In this document: positions 7,755 to 16,628 of the stretch, in pieces | Layout of the letters: every line of letters begins with the position of its first letter | How positions within the stretch are numbered: position 1 is the stretch's first letter | Source of the DNA: Novosphingobium aerophilum | GTDB lineage: Bacteria; Pseudomonadota; Alphaproteobacteria; Sphingomonadales; Sphingomonadaceae | Direction: 5' to 3' | DNA length: 64,000 nucleotides | Assembly: GCF_014230305.1 (NCBI RefSeq) | Contig: NZ_JACLAU010000001.1 | Location: 124,001 to 188,000 of the forward strand | Position numbers and translations under genes: made by a program | Notes under the pieces: generated by a model | The model's input: the letters and a program-made list of their open reading frames with translations, nothing else | Told to the model about the DNA's origin: nothing | Databases searched by the model: none

Positions 7755-10217
7755 ATGGAAGGCTCAGCCGCCATCACCGGCGCGCTTGTCGGCGCGGCCC
7801 CTGCGGCCGACTCAACCGGCACGCTTGTCTGCTTCAGTCACCTGCGTTGGGACTTCGTGTTCCAACGGCCCCAGCATCTGATGACGCGGTTCGCCCGGTC
7901 CATGGCGGTGCTGTTCTGGGAAGAGCCGCGCCTGATCGCGGGGCTGCACCAGCCCCGCCTCGACCGGCGGACCTGCCCCCTCAGCGGCGTGGAGGTGGCC
8001 ACGCCCGAACTGCCTGCCGGGCTCGACGATCCGTCCGCCTGCGCCATGCTGCGCGATTTGCTGGACGCCGCGCTGACGGAGCGCGGTGCGGCTGATGAAC
8101 CGCTCACGACCCAAGGACCCCTCACGACCCGAGGATCCCTGACGACCTGGTACTACACGCCGATGATGCTGCCGTTCTCGGCCCATCTCGCGGCCGACTG
8201 CGTGGTCTATGACTGCATGGACGAGCTGGCCAACTTCCGCTTTGCCCCGCCGCTGCTGCTGGAGAACGAGGCCCGCCTGTTTGATCTGGCCGATCTGGTG
8301 TTCACCGGTGGCTACAGCCTTTACGAGGCCAAGCGTAACCGGCACCCGAAGGTCTATCCCTTCCCCTCCAGCGTCGATCGGGCCCACTTCGCCGTGGCCC
8401 GCGACGGTGCCGTGGCGGAGCCGTCCGATCAGGCCGGGCTGCCGCGGCCGCGGCTGGGCTTCTACGGGGTGATCGACGAGCGGATCGATCTCGATCTGCT
8501 CGCCGCCCTGGCCGACGCCCGGCCCGACTGGTCGCTGGTGATGGTCGGTCCGGTGGTCAAGATCAGTCCCGAGGACCTGCCACAGCGGCCCAACCTCCAT
8601 TATCTGGGGGGCAAGGACTATGCCGAGCTGCCGGCCTACCTGGCCGGCTGGGACGTGGCGCTGATGCCCTTCGCCATCAACGAATCGACCCGGTTCATCA
8701 GCCCGACCAAGACCCCCGAATACCTCGCGGCCGGGCGTCCTGTTGTGTCGACGCCGGTGACCGACGTGGTGCGCCACTATGGCGGCATGACCGGGGTGTG
8801 GATCGCCGGAGCGCTCGACGGTTTCGTCCGGGGCTGCGAGGCCGCGCTGGCGATCCGCGCCACGCCCGACTGGCTGGCCGAGGCGGACCGCTTCCTGGCC
8901 GGGACACAGTGGGACGATACGGCCGGGCGGATGCTCGGACTGATCGAGGACGAGCTGAGCCGCGAACACGCGGTCCATCCGATCGGGGCACCGACGGTGT
9001 GGCCGGTGCCGCCACGGTCGACCTTGCAGGGACCGGCCTACGACGTGATGGTGGTGGGCGCGGGGTTTGCCGGTGCGGTCATGGCCGAACGGCTGGCCAG
9101 CCAGGCCGGCAAGCGCGTGCTGGTGGTCGACCGGCGGCCCCATGTCGCGGGCAATGCCTATGACTGCCGGGACGCGGCCGGGCTGCTGATCCACCAGTAC
9201 GGCCCGCACATCTTCCACACCAACAGCGCCGACGTGTTCGATTACCTGTCGCGGTTCACCGAATGGCGGCCTTACGAGCATCGGGTACTGGCCAGCGTGG
9301 GTGACCGGCTGGTCCCGATCCCGATCAACCGCACCACGATCAACGCGCTCTACGGCCTGTCGCTCGACACGGACGAGGCCGCCGCCGCATTCCTCGCCTC
9401 GCGCGCGGAGCCGGTCAGCGTGGTGCGGACCTCGGAGGATGTGGTGATCTCGGCGGTGGGACGCGAACTCTACGAGACCTTCTTCCGCGGCTACACCCGC
9501 AAGCAGTGGGGACTCGACCCGAGCGAGCTCGACAAGTCGGTCACTTCGCGCGTGCCGACCCGCACCAACACCGATCCGCGCTATTTCAGTGACAAGTTCC
9601 AGGCCATGCCGGCCGAGGGCTACACGCGGATGTTCGAACGCATGCTCGATCATCCGAACATCGATCTGCTGCTCGGCACCGACTATGCCGAGGCGCGGGC
9701 GGCCTATCCGCACCGGCACCTGGTGTTCACCGGCCCGATCGACGAGTACTTCGGCCACCGGTACGGCAAGCTGCCTTACCGCTCGCTGCGCTTCGAGCAC
9801 GAGACGCTGGCGCAGGAGTGGCTCCAGCCGGTGGCCGTGGTGAACTATCCCGACGAGGCGGTGCCCTACACCCGGATCACCGAGTACAAGCACCTGACCG
9901 GCGAACCGCACCCGCGCACCAGCATCACCCGCGAATACCCGCAGGCCGAGGGCGATCCCTACTATCCGGTCCCGCGCGAGGAGAACCAGGCGCTGTTCAA
10001 GCGCTATGAGGCCCTGGCGCGCGAGGAGAGCGGCGTCACCTTCGTCGGGCGGCTCGCCACGTACCGCTACTACAACATGGACCAGATCGTCGGCCAGGCC
10101 CTGGCCACCTTCCGCAAGACCTTCGCCGCGCCGGACAGGGCGGTCGCCCCGGTCGGCCGGACGCCGTCGGCCACGGCGGTCACCACGACCAAGGGGGTGG
10201 CGGCTTCAGCGGCGTGA
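7755..10217 (+). CDS. Fusion protein: glycosyltransferase + UDP-galactopyranose mutase
   Basis: An 820-aa protein. Residues 20-405 resemble a GT-B glycosyltransferase (FSHLRWDFVFQRPQHL at the start, SPTKTPEYLAAGRPVVSTPV as the donor-site region). Residues 428-800 are a FAD-dependent UDP-galactopyranose mutase: GAGFAG dinucleotide motif, HQYGPHIFHT, and KQWGLDPSELD. The mutase interconverts UDP-galactopyranose and UDP-galactofuranose, so the fused transferase probably adds galactofuranose or a related sugar. The ATG at 7755 has GGAGG 8 bp upstream; an in-frame ATG at 7740 is less well placed. An 18-bp tandem repeat encodes a TT-rich linker at about residues 117-132. Confidence 0.9.
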   Translation: MEGSAAITGALVGAAPAADSTGTLVCFSHLRWDFVFQRPQHLMTRFARSMAVLFWEEPRLIAGLHQPRLDRRTCPLSGVEVATPELPAGLDDPSACAMLRDLLDAALTERGAADEPLTTQGPLTTRGSLTTWYYTPMMLPFSAHLAADCVVYDCMDELANFRFAPPLLLENEARLFDLADLVFTGGYSLYEAKRNRHPKVYPFPSSVDRAHFAVARDGAVAEPSDQAGLPRPRLGFYGVIDERIDLDLLAALADARPDWSLVMVGPVVKISPEDLPQRPNLHYLGGKDYAELPAYLAGWDVALMPFAINESTRFISPTKTPEYLAAGRPVVSTPVTDVVRHYGGMTGVWIAGALDGFVRGCEAALAIRATPDWLAEADRFLAGTQWDDTAGRMLGLIEDELSREHAVHPIGAPTVWPVPPRSTLQGPAYDVMVVGAGFAGAVMAERLASQAGKRVLVVDRRPHVAGNAYDCRDAAGLLIHQYGPHIFHTNSADVFDYLSRFTEWRPYEHRVLASVGDRLVPIPINRTTINALYGLSLDTDEAAAAFLASRAEPVSVVRTSEDVVISAVGRELYETFFRGYTRKQWGLDPSELDKSVTSRVPTRTNTDPRYFSDKFQAMPAEGYTRMFERMLDHPNIDLLLGTDYAEARAAYPHRHLVFTGPIDEYFGHRYGKLPYRSLRFEHETLAQEWLQPVAVVNYPDEAVPYTRITEYKHLTGEPHPRTSITREYPQAEGDPYYPVPREENQALFKRYEALAREESGVTFVGRLATYRYYNMDQIVGQALATFRKTFAAPDRAVAPVGRTPSATAVTTTKGVAASAA
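8103..8150 (+). repeat. 18-bp in-frame tandem repeat within the glycosyltransferase domain
   Basis: Two full units and one partial unit: 8103-8120, 8121-8138 (differs at two bases), and 8139-8150. They encode PLTTQG, PLTTRG and SLTTWY. Since the unit is a multiple of three, copy-number change would alter linker length without breaking the frame. Confidence 0.85.
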
Positions 10218-10522
10218 GCTGGAAGGCCATCCGCTTGTCCCGGGTGGTCTCCCGTCCTATGAGGGGGGCAGGAATATGTGCTGCGCCGGGTTTACGCGAC
10301 ATGCCCTTAAAGCCCCTGATCGCTCGTCTGCGGCCGGATGTGTCAGCCGGTCCGATCGTCCTTGAAGCCTTCTTGCTGGGACCAGTCGTGATCGTTGCCA
10401 CTCACAGCCTGTTGGCGATGATGGGATTCCCCCCTGTCGCAAGGCTGGCCGTGAATGGCCTGCTGGTGGCGGGATTGGCCGGGTTTTATGCCCGGGCCGC
10501 AGCGCGCGCCCCGCAGACCTAG
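10214..10522 (+). CDS. Small hypothetical membrane protein
   Basis: A 102-aa candidate starting at a GTG that overlaps the mutase stop (GTGA), which would couple it to the fusion gene. A shorter form starting at the ATG at 10301 would be 73 aa. Two hydrophobic stretches (about residues 45-70 and 76-94 of the longer form) suggest a small inner-membrane protein. No family is recognised, and no clear ribosome-binding site favours one start. Confidence 0.4.
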   Translation: MSWKAIRLSRVVSRPMRGAGICAAPGLRDMPLKPLIARLRPDVSAGPIVLEAFLLGPVVIVATHSLLAMMGFPPVARLAVNGLLVAGLAGFYARAAARAPQT

Positions 10523-10528
10523 GGTCAT

Positions 10529-11863
10529 TCACCCGAACGGATTGTCCGGCATGTCCTCCGGCCGCTGCGCATAGTAGCGGTGGATCATCTCGCGGCGGCG
10601 CTGGGCCATCGGTTCGTGGTACTCGCTGGGCAGGACGATCGGCAGCAGCAGGCAGACGCTCTGCGCCGGGAGCAGGTGGCGCCAGTCGCGGATCAGTTGG
10701 CGGTAGGCCGCGCCGACCGGCCGCATCTGCCGGTCGACGTCATAGAGGCCGACCGGATTGACCGCAAAGCGCGGATCGCCGGCGGTCACGCGTCCGGACT
10801 CGGTCCAGCCGACCTGGTCGATCAGCGGGAACCAGGTGAAGCCGACCAGCGGCACGCCGTTGTTGCGGACGCGCAGGGCATTGGCCCATTCCTTCCACAG
10901 CCAGTGCACCGAGGCTTCGCCGTCGATTCCCTGCGGCACGCTGGTCTCGGTGTGCATCACCGGCAGGCGGTAGCGGTCATGGTACTGGACGACGATGTCG
11001 TCATAGCCCAGCGTCTCTCCGGCGGCCCGCTGACGCCCCCGTTCGTCCACCCGCCGTTCGTTGGCGGGGTAATAGTCGGTGCCCAGCACGCAATGGCGGC
11101 CCAGCCGGGTCTCCATGAACCAGCGGTATTCCTCGCGGGTCATGCCGTTGTCGAGCAGGAACTCGTAGATCCCCGAATCCACCCGGTGGCCATAGATCAG
11201 GTCCAGCGCCAGGAAGCGCAGCGCGTTGAGCGTTTCGGCCTGGCCGATCGCTGCCGGGCTGTCGGCATGGACATAGGCGGCGCGTTCGCTCTGGATGAAG
11301 ATCGCATCGGGGCGCACCTCGAGGATCGCGATCATCGCCATCACGCAGGCGGCGCACAGATGCTTGATCGCTGTCACGAAGCTGCGCTCGTCACGGCGCG
11401 CCTCGTTCAGCAGCCCCAGCCGGGCCGAGGCGAAGGCGGTGACGAAGATCGTGCTGACCGGCGAATAAAGCTGCACCCAGGGATAACGCTCGGCGAAAGC
11501 CCGGGCATAGCGGGCGAAGAGACGGGGCATGTCCGGGTTCTGGAAGTCGCCCAGCCAGTCGGGCACGCCCAGCCGGCACAGATCGGCGATGGGCACGATG
11601 TTGTACTGGTACATCCGCTGCAGCACGGCATCGGCATGGCCCCAATCGTACTGCCCCTCGGCCAGCCACGCGCGGTGGACCGGCGGGCCGAAGCGCAGAT
11701 AGCGCGTCCCCAGGTCCTTCACCAGATCGACGTCGCCGGCCCAGCGGTCATAGTGCCCGGTCAGCTCCATCTGGTCATGCCGACGGCCACCGATGCGCGG
11801 CGCGGACGAATCGATCCCGGTGGCGAACATGAAGAACGGATTGAACGGCGGGTTCGACGACAC
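10529..11863 (-). CDS. GH1-like protein with degenerate acid/base site
   Basis: A 444-aa cytoplasmic protein of the GH1-like group also seen at 5442-7661 and 17536-18843. It aligns along its whole length with the latter (for example FATGI, PPVH, PDWLGDFQNPD, VRPDAIFIQSE). The acid/base position NE is replaced by ST (SPVST, residues 134-138; codons at 11450-11455), while the nucleophile-type MHTET motif (E306) is retained. A normal retaining glycosidase needs both residues, so this copy is probably inactive or has changed mechanism. I chose the GTG at 11863, 6 bp after GGGGAG; an ATG at 11830 and a TTG at 11911 are alternatives. Confidence 0.82.
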   Translation of the reverse strand: MSSNPPFNPFFMFATGIDSSAPRIGGRRHDQMELTGHYDRWAGDVDLVKDLGTRYLRFGPPVHRAWLAEGQYDWGHADAVLQRMYQYNIVPIADLCRLGVPDWLGDFQNPDMPRLFARYARAFAERYPWVQLYSPVSTIFVTAFASARLGLLNEARRDERSFVTAIKHLCAACVMAMIAILEVRPDAIFIQSERAAYVHADSPAAIGQAETLNALRFLALDLIYGHRVDSGIYEFLLDNGMTREEYRWFMETRLGRHCVLGTDYYPANERRVDERGRQRAAGETLGYDDIVVQYHDRYRLPVMHTETSVPQGIDGEASVHWLWKEWANALRVRNNGVPLVGFTWFPLIDQVGWTESGRVTAGDPRFAVNPVGLYDVDRQMRPVGAAYRQLIRDWRHLLPAQSVCLLLPIVLPSEYHEPMAQRRREMIHRYYAQRPEDMPDNPFG

Positions 11864-11939
11864 GGCGGGCTCCCCGCAGGAGCCGCCGGTGCGGGGCCTG
11901 CCAAGGGGCAACCGGTGCGCCCCCGGCAGGTTCCGCGCC

Positions 11940-13019
11940 TCACCCCCAGGCGATGCACTCCATCATCGCGGTGCGGGCCAGCGCGGCGAGCTGCGGGAAG
12001 GCCTCGGCCCGCTCGCGGGCCTGGGCATTGGCGGCCGTGCCGCGCAGCACCCGGCCCTTGATGCCGTGAAAGATCGCGGCCAGCCGGAACAGGTTGAAGG
12101 CCAGATAGAACGGAAAGTCGGGCAGGCCGTCGCGGCCGGTGCGCGCGCAGTAGGCCGCGACATAGGCCGCTTCGTCCGGGATGTTCAGCGCGGTCAGATC
12201 GGCCCCGCCCAGGCCCGGCACGATATCGGGCGGGATGCGGTACATCATGGCGTGATAGGCGAAGTCGGCCAGCGGATGGCCCAGGGTGGACAGCTCCCAG
12301 TCGAGCACGGCCAGCACCCGTGGCTCGGTCGGGTGGAAGATCATGTTGTCGCAGCGGAAGTCGCCGTGGACCACGCTGGTGTCCTCGCCCGGGGGGATCG
12401 CGCCGGGCAGCCATTCGACCAGCGCGTCCATGTCGGCATTGCGCCCGGCGAGCGCGTCGGCGAGGTACTGCTTGGACCAGCGCCCGATCTGCCGGGCGAA
12501 GTAATTGCCCGGCTTGCCATAGTCGGCCAGCCCGATCGCCGCCGGATCGAGCTGGTGCAGCGCGGCCAGCGTGGCGTTCATCGCGTCGAAATAGGCCGGC
12601 CGATCCTCGCGCGGGACGCCGGGGAAGGTCGCGTCCCAGAACACCCGGCCCTCGACCATGTCCATCACGTAGAAGTCGGTGCCGATCACCCCGGGATCGT
12701 CACAGAACCCGTGGACCCGCGCGACCGGGAAACCCGCCCCGCCCAGCGCGGTCAGGACGCGGGCCTCGCGGTCCATCGCGTGGGCGCCGGGCAGCAGCTC
12801 GCCCGGCGGCTTGCGGCGCAGGACATAGGCGCGGGCCGGCGTGATCAGCTTGTACGTGGGGTTCGATTGCCCGCCACGGAACTGCTCGACCGTCAGCGGT
12901 CCGGCATAGCCCTCGACATGGCGCGCCAGCCAGTCGGCCAGGGCCACCTCGTCGATGGCATAGCCGGGGCGGACCGCGGTCGTGCCCGAGTTGGCGGCGG
13001 CAAGGTCATCGGCGTTCAT
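11940..13019 (-). CDS. APH-type phosphotransferase (ACAD10/11 N-domain and LvaA-like kinase)
   Basis: A 359-aa aminoglycoside phosphotransferase-fold kinase. The nucleotide-anchoring region YVLRRKPPGELLPGAHAMDR is early in the chain, the catalytic loop VVHGDFRCDNMIFHP at about residues 214-228, and the metal-binding DWELSTLGHPLADFAY at about 240. This subgroup pairs with acyl-CoA dehydrogenases: it is fused to one in eukaryotic ACAD10/11, and LvaA phosphorylates 4-hydroxyacyl-CoA in Pseudomonas. Here it starts 16 bp after an acyl-CoA dehydrogenase gene. Phosphorylation of a hydroxyacyl-CoA is therefore a better guess than antibiotic resistance. GGAG precedes the ATG at 13019. Confidence 0.88.
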   Translation of the reverse strand: MNADDLAAANSGTTAVRPGYAIDEVALADWLARHVEGYAGPLTVEQFRGGQSNPTYKLITPARAYVLRRKPPGELLPGAHAMDREARVLTALGGAGFPVARVHGFCDDPGVIGTDFYVMDMVEGRVFWDATFPGVPREDRPAYFDAMNATLAALHQLDPAAIGLADYGKPGNYFARQIGRWSKQYLADALAGRNADMDALVEWLPGAIPPGEDTSVVHGDFRCDNMIFHPTEPRVLAVLDWELSTLGHPLADFAYHAMMYRIPPDIVPGLGGADLTALNIPDEAAYVAAYCARTGRDGLPDFPFYLAFNLFRLAAIFHGIKGRVLRGTAANAQARERAEAFPQLAALARTAMMECIAWG

Positions 13020-13035
13020 CGTCGTCACGCTCCGT

Positions 13036-14205
13036 TCAGGCTTGCGCCGTCTTCCAGTCGCGCTTGATCTTCTTCGCCAGGCTCCACTTGTGGACCTCGG
13101 TCGGGCCGTCATAGATGCGGAAGGCGCGGATCTCGCGGAACACGGTTTCGACGATGGTCTTGCCGGTCACTCCGGTCCCGCCCATCACCTGCACGCAGTT
13201 GTCGGCCACGGTCATCAGCGCCTCGGACACGGCAACCTTGGTCATGCTGCTTTCGACCGTGCCGAGATCGCCGGTGTCGAGCACGCCGGCGCACCAGTCG
13301 ATCATCAGCTCGCACTGCTGCAGCAGGATCTTGTTCTCGGCCAGCTTGAAGCCCACGCCCTCGTGATCGATCAGCACCTTGCCGAAGGCCTCGCGGCGGC
13401 AGGCATAGTCGGTGGCGATCTCCTGCGCGCGCTGGCAGGCGCCCAGCCAGCGCATGCAGTGCGACAGGCGCGCGGGGGAGAGGCGCACCTGGGCGTACTT
13501 GAACCCCTCGCCCGCCTTGCCCAGCATCTGGTCGGCAGGGATGCGCAGGTTCTCGATCGCCAGGGTGGCGTGACCGCCGGGCATCGAGCTGTCGATGGTG
13601 TTGGGAATATGCTTGATGCGGATCGCCGGGTCGGGCAGGTCGACCAGGAACATGCAGGCCCCTTCCTCGGCCCGGGCCATGACGATCCCGATCGTCGCCC
13701 CCTCGAACCCGGTGATGAAGCACTTGCGCCCGTTGACCACCCAGTGGTTGCCATCGCGGCGGCAGGTGGTCTTGAGCATCGAGGGATCGGCCCCGGCGCC
13801 GCCGTCCTCCCACGGTTCGGTCATCAGGAAGGCCGACCGCGCCCGGCCATCGTGCATCTGCGGAAGGAACCGCGCCTTCAGTTCGGGCGAGCCGACATGC
13901 GCGATCAGGTACATGTTGCCCTCGTCCGGGGCATTGGTGTTGCAGGCCAGTGAGCCGAGCGGGGTCAGTCCGGACCGGGTGAGCAGCACCGCGGTCTCGC
14001 GCTGGCTGCGGTGCGAACCGTCCGGGCGGATGTGCGGGGTCAGCACGCCGGCGGCGCGGGCCTTGTCGCGCAGTTCCTGGACCAGCGCGTCGGTCGGGGC
14101 CCCGTGGGCATCCCGGCGGGGGTCGTGCTCGTGCGGGAACACCACCTCGCGGACGAAGGCTTCGACGCGGTCGGCAAGGTCCAGGACTTCGGCTGAGATC
14201 GTCAT
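13036..14205 (-). CDS. Acyl-CoA dehydrogenase, ACAD10/11-like
   Basis: A 389-aa FAD-dependent acyl-CoA dehydrogenase-fold protein. FAD/substrate-binding motifs include SAFLMTEP and WVVNGRKCFITG. The C-terminal region has VMGGTGVTG and RIYDGPTEVHKWSLAKKI, where the usual catalytic glutamate position carries aspartate (about residue 366), as I recall for the ACAD10/11 group. Directly upstream of the APH-type kinase, so the pair probably converts a phosphorylated hydroxyacyl-CoA to an enoyl-CoA. Other ACAD reactions remain possible. Confidence 0.9.
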   Translation of the reverse strand: MTISAEVLDLADRVEAFVREVVFPHEHDPRRDAHGAPTDALVQELRDKARAAGVLTPHIRPDGSHRSQRETAVLLTRSGLTPLGSLACNTNAPDEGNMYLIAHVGSPELKARFLPQMHDGRARSAFLMTEPWEDGGAGADPSMLKTTCRRDGNHWVVNGRKCFITGFEGATIGIVMARAEEGACMFLVDLPDPAIRIKHIPNTIDSSMPGGHATLAIENLRIPADQMLGKAGEGFKYAQVRLSPARLSHCMRWLGACQRAQEIATDYACRREAFGKVLIDHEGVGFKLAENKILLQQCELMIDWCAGVLDTGDLGTVESSMTKVAVSEALMTVADNCVQVMGGTGVTGKTIVETVFREIRAFRIYDGPTEVHKWSLAKKIKRDWKTAQA

Positions 14206-14269
14206 ATCGGTTCCGTCTCGGGGGTTGCAGCGGGCCGCTAACGGGGGGCGGGGGATCGGAGAGCGGGGA

Positions 14270-15277
14270 TCAGGCGATCTTCAGCACCAGCTTGCCGGTG
14301 TTGGCGCCGGTGAACAGGCGCATGAAGGCGGCATAGGCGTTCTCCAGCCCCTCCTGGATGTCCTCGTCGATGCGCAGCCGCCCTTCGGCCATCCACTGGG
14401 CCATCACCGCCCCCGCCTCGGCAAAGCGCGGGGCATAGTCGAGCACCAGATAGCCATAGAGCGTGGCCTGCTGGGTCAGGATCGGCCACAGGTTGCGGAC
14501 GCCGTACTTCTCGGTCAGGTTGTATTCGCTGATCAGCCCGCACAGCACGATCCGGGCATACTTGGCCAGGTTCAGCATCTCGGCGTCCATCACCGTCCCG
14601 CCGACATTCTCGAACACGATGTTCACGCCCCCGGGTGCGGCCCGGCGAATTTCGGCGGACAGTTCGCGGACCGACTTGCCCTTGTAGTCGATCGCCACGT
14701 CATAGCCGTAATCCTCGATCAGCCGGCGGCACTTCTCGGGGCCGCCGGCGATGCCGATGGTGCGGCAACCGACGATCTTGCCGATCTGGCCGACCGCCGA
14801 ACCAACCGCCCCGGCCGCGCCCGAAACCAGCAGGACCTCGCCGGGCTGGGGCTTGGCCACGTCGAGCAGGCCGAAGTAGCCGGTCAGGCCGACCGCCCCC
14901 ATCGCCGAGAGGAACAGCGAGGGTGAGGGGACCTGGGTGATGTCAAGCTTCATCGTGAAGGCGCCCGGATGGCAGGCCGAGTAGTCCTCGATCCCGTTCA
15001 GCCCCATCACCCAGTCACCCGGCTGGAACTGCGGGTTGTCCGAAGCGTGGACCACGCCCACCGTGGAGGCGCGCACCGGATCGCCCAGCGCGATGGGTGG
15101 CATGTAGCTGGGGACATCGTCCATCCAGCCCCGCTGCGCCGGATCGAGCGAGCAGTAATGGTTGCGCACCACCAGCCCGCCGGCAGGCACGGCCGGGATC
15201 GGCTGTTCGACCAGGCTGAAGTCCTCGGGGACCGGCGTGCCATGGGGGCGGCGGGTCAGCAGGAAGCGGCGGTTCAT
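14270..15277 (-). CDS. MDR-family NADP-dependent oxidoreductase (alkenal/curcumin reductase-like)
   Basis: A 335-aa zinc-independent medium-chain reductase of the leukotriene B4 dehydrogenase / CurA type, which reduces carbon-carbon double bonds next to a carbonyl using NADPH. It has the N-terminal NHYCSLDPAQRGWM, the cofactor loop SGAAGAVGSAVGQI (about residues 144-157), and the C-terminal GLENAYAAFMRLFTGANTGK. No zinc-binding cysteines are seen. The ATG at 15277 has AGAGGA about 9 bp upstream. It probably belongs to the minus-strand acyl-CoA gene set. Confidence 0.9.
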   Translation of the reverse strand: MNRRFLLTRRPHGTPVPEDFSLVEQPIPAVPAGGLVVRNHYCSLDPAQRGWMDDVPSYMPPIALGDPVRASTVGVVHASDNPQFQPGDWVMGLNGIEDYSACHPGAFTMKLDITQVPSPSLFLSAMGAVGLTGYFGLLDVAKPQPGEVLLVSGAAGAVGSAVGQIGKIVGCRTIGIAGGPEKCRRLIEDYGYDVAIDYKGKSVRELSAEIRRAAPGGVNIVFENVGGTVMDAEMLNLAKYARIVLCGLISEYNLTEKYGVRNLWPILTQQATLYGYLVLDYAPRFAEAGAVMAQWMAEGRLRIDEDIQEGLENAYAAFMRLFTGANTGKLVLKIA

Positions 15278-15416
15278 CGGTTTGGATCCTCTCTCCATCC
15301 GGGCGCCCGATCGTCCGGCGGACGGCCCGGGATGACCATAGCCGGACGCCGGACAATGTCACCGGGGCGAATGCGCCGGTCGGCCAGGGCGGCTTCGGCG
15401 CCCGGCGTCGCGCGGG

Positions 15417-15767
15417 TCAGAGCCCCACCGGCCGCTCGTCCATGCCGGGCGGGGCATCGGGCACGGCCACCTCGATGGTCCCCGCGACGATACGCACCGG
15501 AAAGGTCCGCAGGTCCTTGTAGGCGGCGCCCAGACAACGGCCGGTGGCCACGTCGAAGCGGGCCCCGTGCAGCGGGCACATCACCGCGCCGCGACGGATC
15601 CGGCCAGCCGAAAGCAGCGCCGCCTGATGGGTGCAGCGATCGTTGACGGCGTGTAAGCCATCCTCGGTCCGCGCCACCAGCACGTGCCAGCCGCCAAGCA
15701 CGGCCGTGGCCTTGCCCTCGGCGGGAAAGTCGGTTTCGGTGATCACAGAGTGCCAGGTTTCGCTCAC
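15417..15767 (-). CDS. Small Rieske [2Fe-2S] protein
   Basis: A 116-aa ferredoxin-type Rieske protein with both cluster motifs: CTH (C45, H47) and CPLH (C64, H67). It is of the size of NirD or dioxygenase ferredoxin components, which donate electrons to an oxygenase. The start is a GTG at 15767 with GAGGA 4 bp upstream. No oxygenase or reductase is adjacent; the large KshA-like oxygenase is 20 kb away. The partner is unknown. Confidence 0.88.
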   Translation of the reverse strand: MSETWHSVITETDFPAEGKATAVLGGWHVLVARTEDGLHAVNDRCTHQAALLSAGRIRRGAVMCPLHGARFDVATGRCLGAAYKDLRTFPVRIVAGTIEVAVPDAPPGMDERPVGL

Positions 15768-15893
15768 GGGGTCCTCGGGTTTGGCAGGTTGGCGGCGCGA
15801 TCGGTCATCGCGGCGGCAGGTTGTCACAGAGATATGGTCAAGGCGATATCGTCAAAGCGACCGCTTCAGAGCGACATCTCCGGGGTGACCTCC

Positions 15894-16436
15894 TCAGAGC
15901 GAGAGGGGGATCAGCACATCTCCCCCCTGCCAGTTGCGCGCGGCCTCGGCAATCATGCGGTAAAAGCCGGTCAGGGCGCGGGTCGGGGCATAGAGCTCGG
16001 TCATATGGCCCAGCGCCGCGCTGGTGTCGGCAAAGGCGAAGACGAGCCCGCCGGGCATCACCGAACGCTGCGCCAAGGGGCAACCCCGGTCGGCGAATTG
16101 CGCCGCCGCGGCATCGACATCGTCGACGAACACCGCGACGTGGTGCAGGCCCCAGCGGCCCGAACCGGCCGGATAGAGATCGTGCAGCGCCGAGGGTCCG
16201 GGCTCGTCCTGCTGGACGAACTCGACCATCACCTCGCCCCATTGGCCATAGGCCGAGCTGTGCACGAAGGGCCGCTCCACCCCGCGATGCACCGAAGCGG
16301 CCAGCGCGATCCGGTCAGCGACAAAGAACGGCCCCGATCCGAACAGGCGGTGATGCGCCAGGGCGGCGGCGCGCACGTCGGGGCAGAAGTAGGCCACCTG
16401 GCGGATGGGCAGATTGAAGGGTCCGGCCGGGGGCAT
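15894..16436 (-). CDS. VOC (glyoxalase/dioxygenase superfamily) protein
   Basis: A 180-aa protein with two vicinal-oxygen-chelate half-modules (RQVAYFCPDV and GLHHVAVFVDDVDAA). Candidate metal ligands E, H and E are visible (VMVEF, LHHVAV, MTELY), but the first position is Q rather than H. This is typical of the Glyoxalase_4 group, which includes methylmalonyl-CoA epimerase-like and uncharacterised enzymes. The ATG at 16436 follows GGAG by about 9 bp. It leads the acyl-CoA gene set, so an epimerase or isomerase role on a CoA ester is a reasonable guess only. Confidence 0.82.
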   Translation of the reverse strand: MPPAGPFNLPIRQVAYFCPDVRAAALAHHRLFGSGPFFVADRIALAASVHRGVERPFVHSSAYGQWGEVMVEFVQQDEPGPSALHDLYPAGSGRWGLHHVAVFVDDVDAAAAQFADRGCPLAQRSVMPGGLVFAFADTSAALGHMTELYAPTRALTGFYRMIAEAARNWQGGDVLIPLSL

Positions 16437-16628
16437 GGTCACGGCTCCGCCGCGGCCGACATGCCGCGTAAGGCGCTTTGGCTGCTGAACTTTCCCGGCA
16501 TCCCCGTTCCCCATGGCGCTGTCGCCACACTGACGGAAATCGCCCGAACATCAAGGGCCCGCCCGAAAGTCCGGCTTGCCTGCCTACCTGCCTGCCGGCG
16601 GTTCCGGGGGCGGTGCGCGGAGTGCGCG

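Noticed and set aside
7812..9911. 699-codon minus-strand reading frame
   Set aside because: Antisense of the glycosyltransferase-mutase gene with no recognisable domain and shadow-like composition.
10257..10532. Minus-strand small ORF in the gap after the mutase gene
   Set aside because: No hydrophobic pattern or ribosome-binding site; the plus-strand candidate is slightly better supported.
11940..13019. Aminoglycoside resistance kinase
   Set aside because: The fold is shared, but pairing with an acyl-CoA dehydrogenase fits a hydroxyacyl-CoA kinase better.
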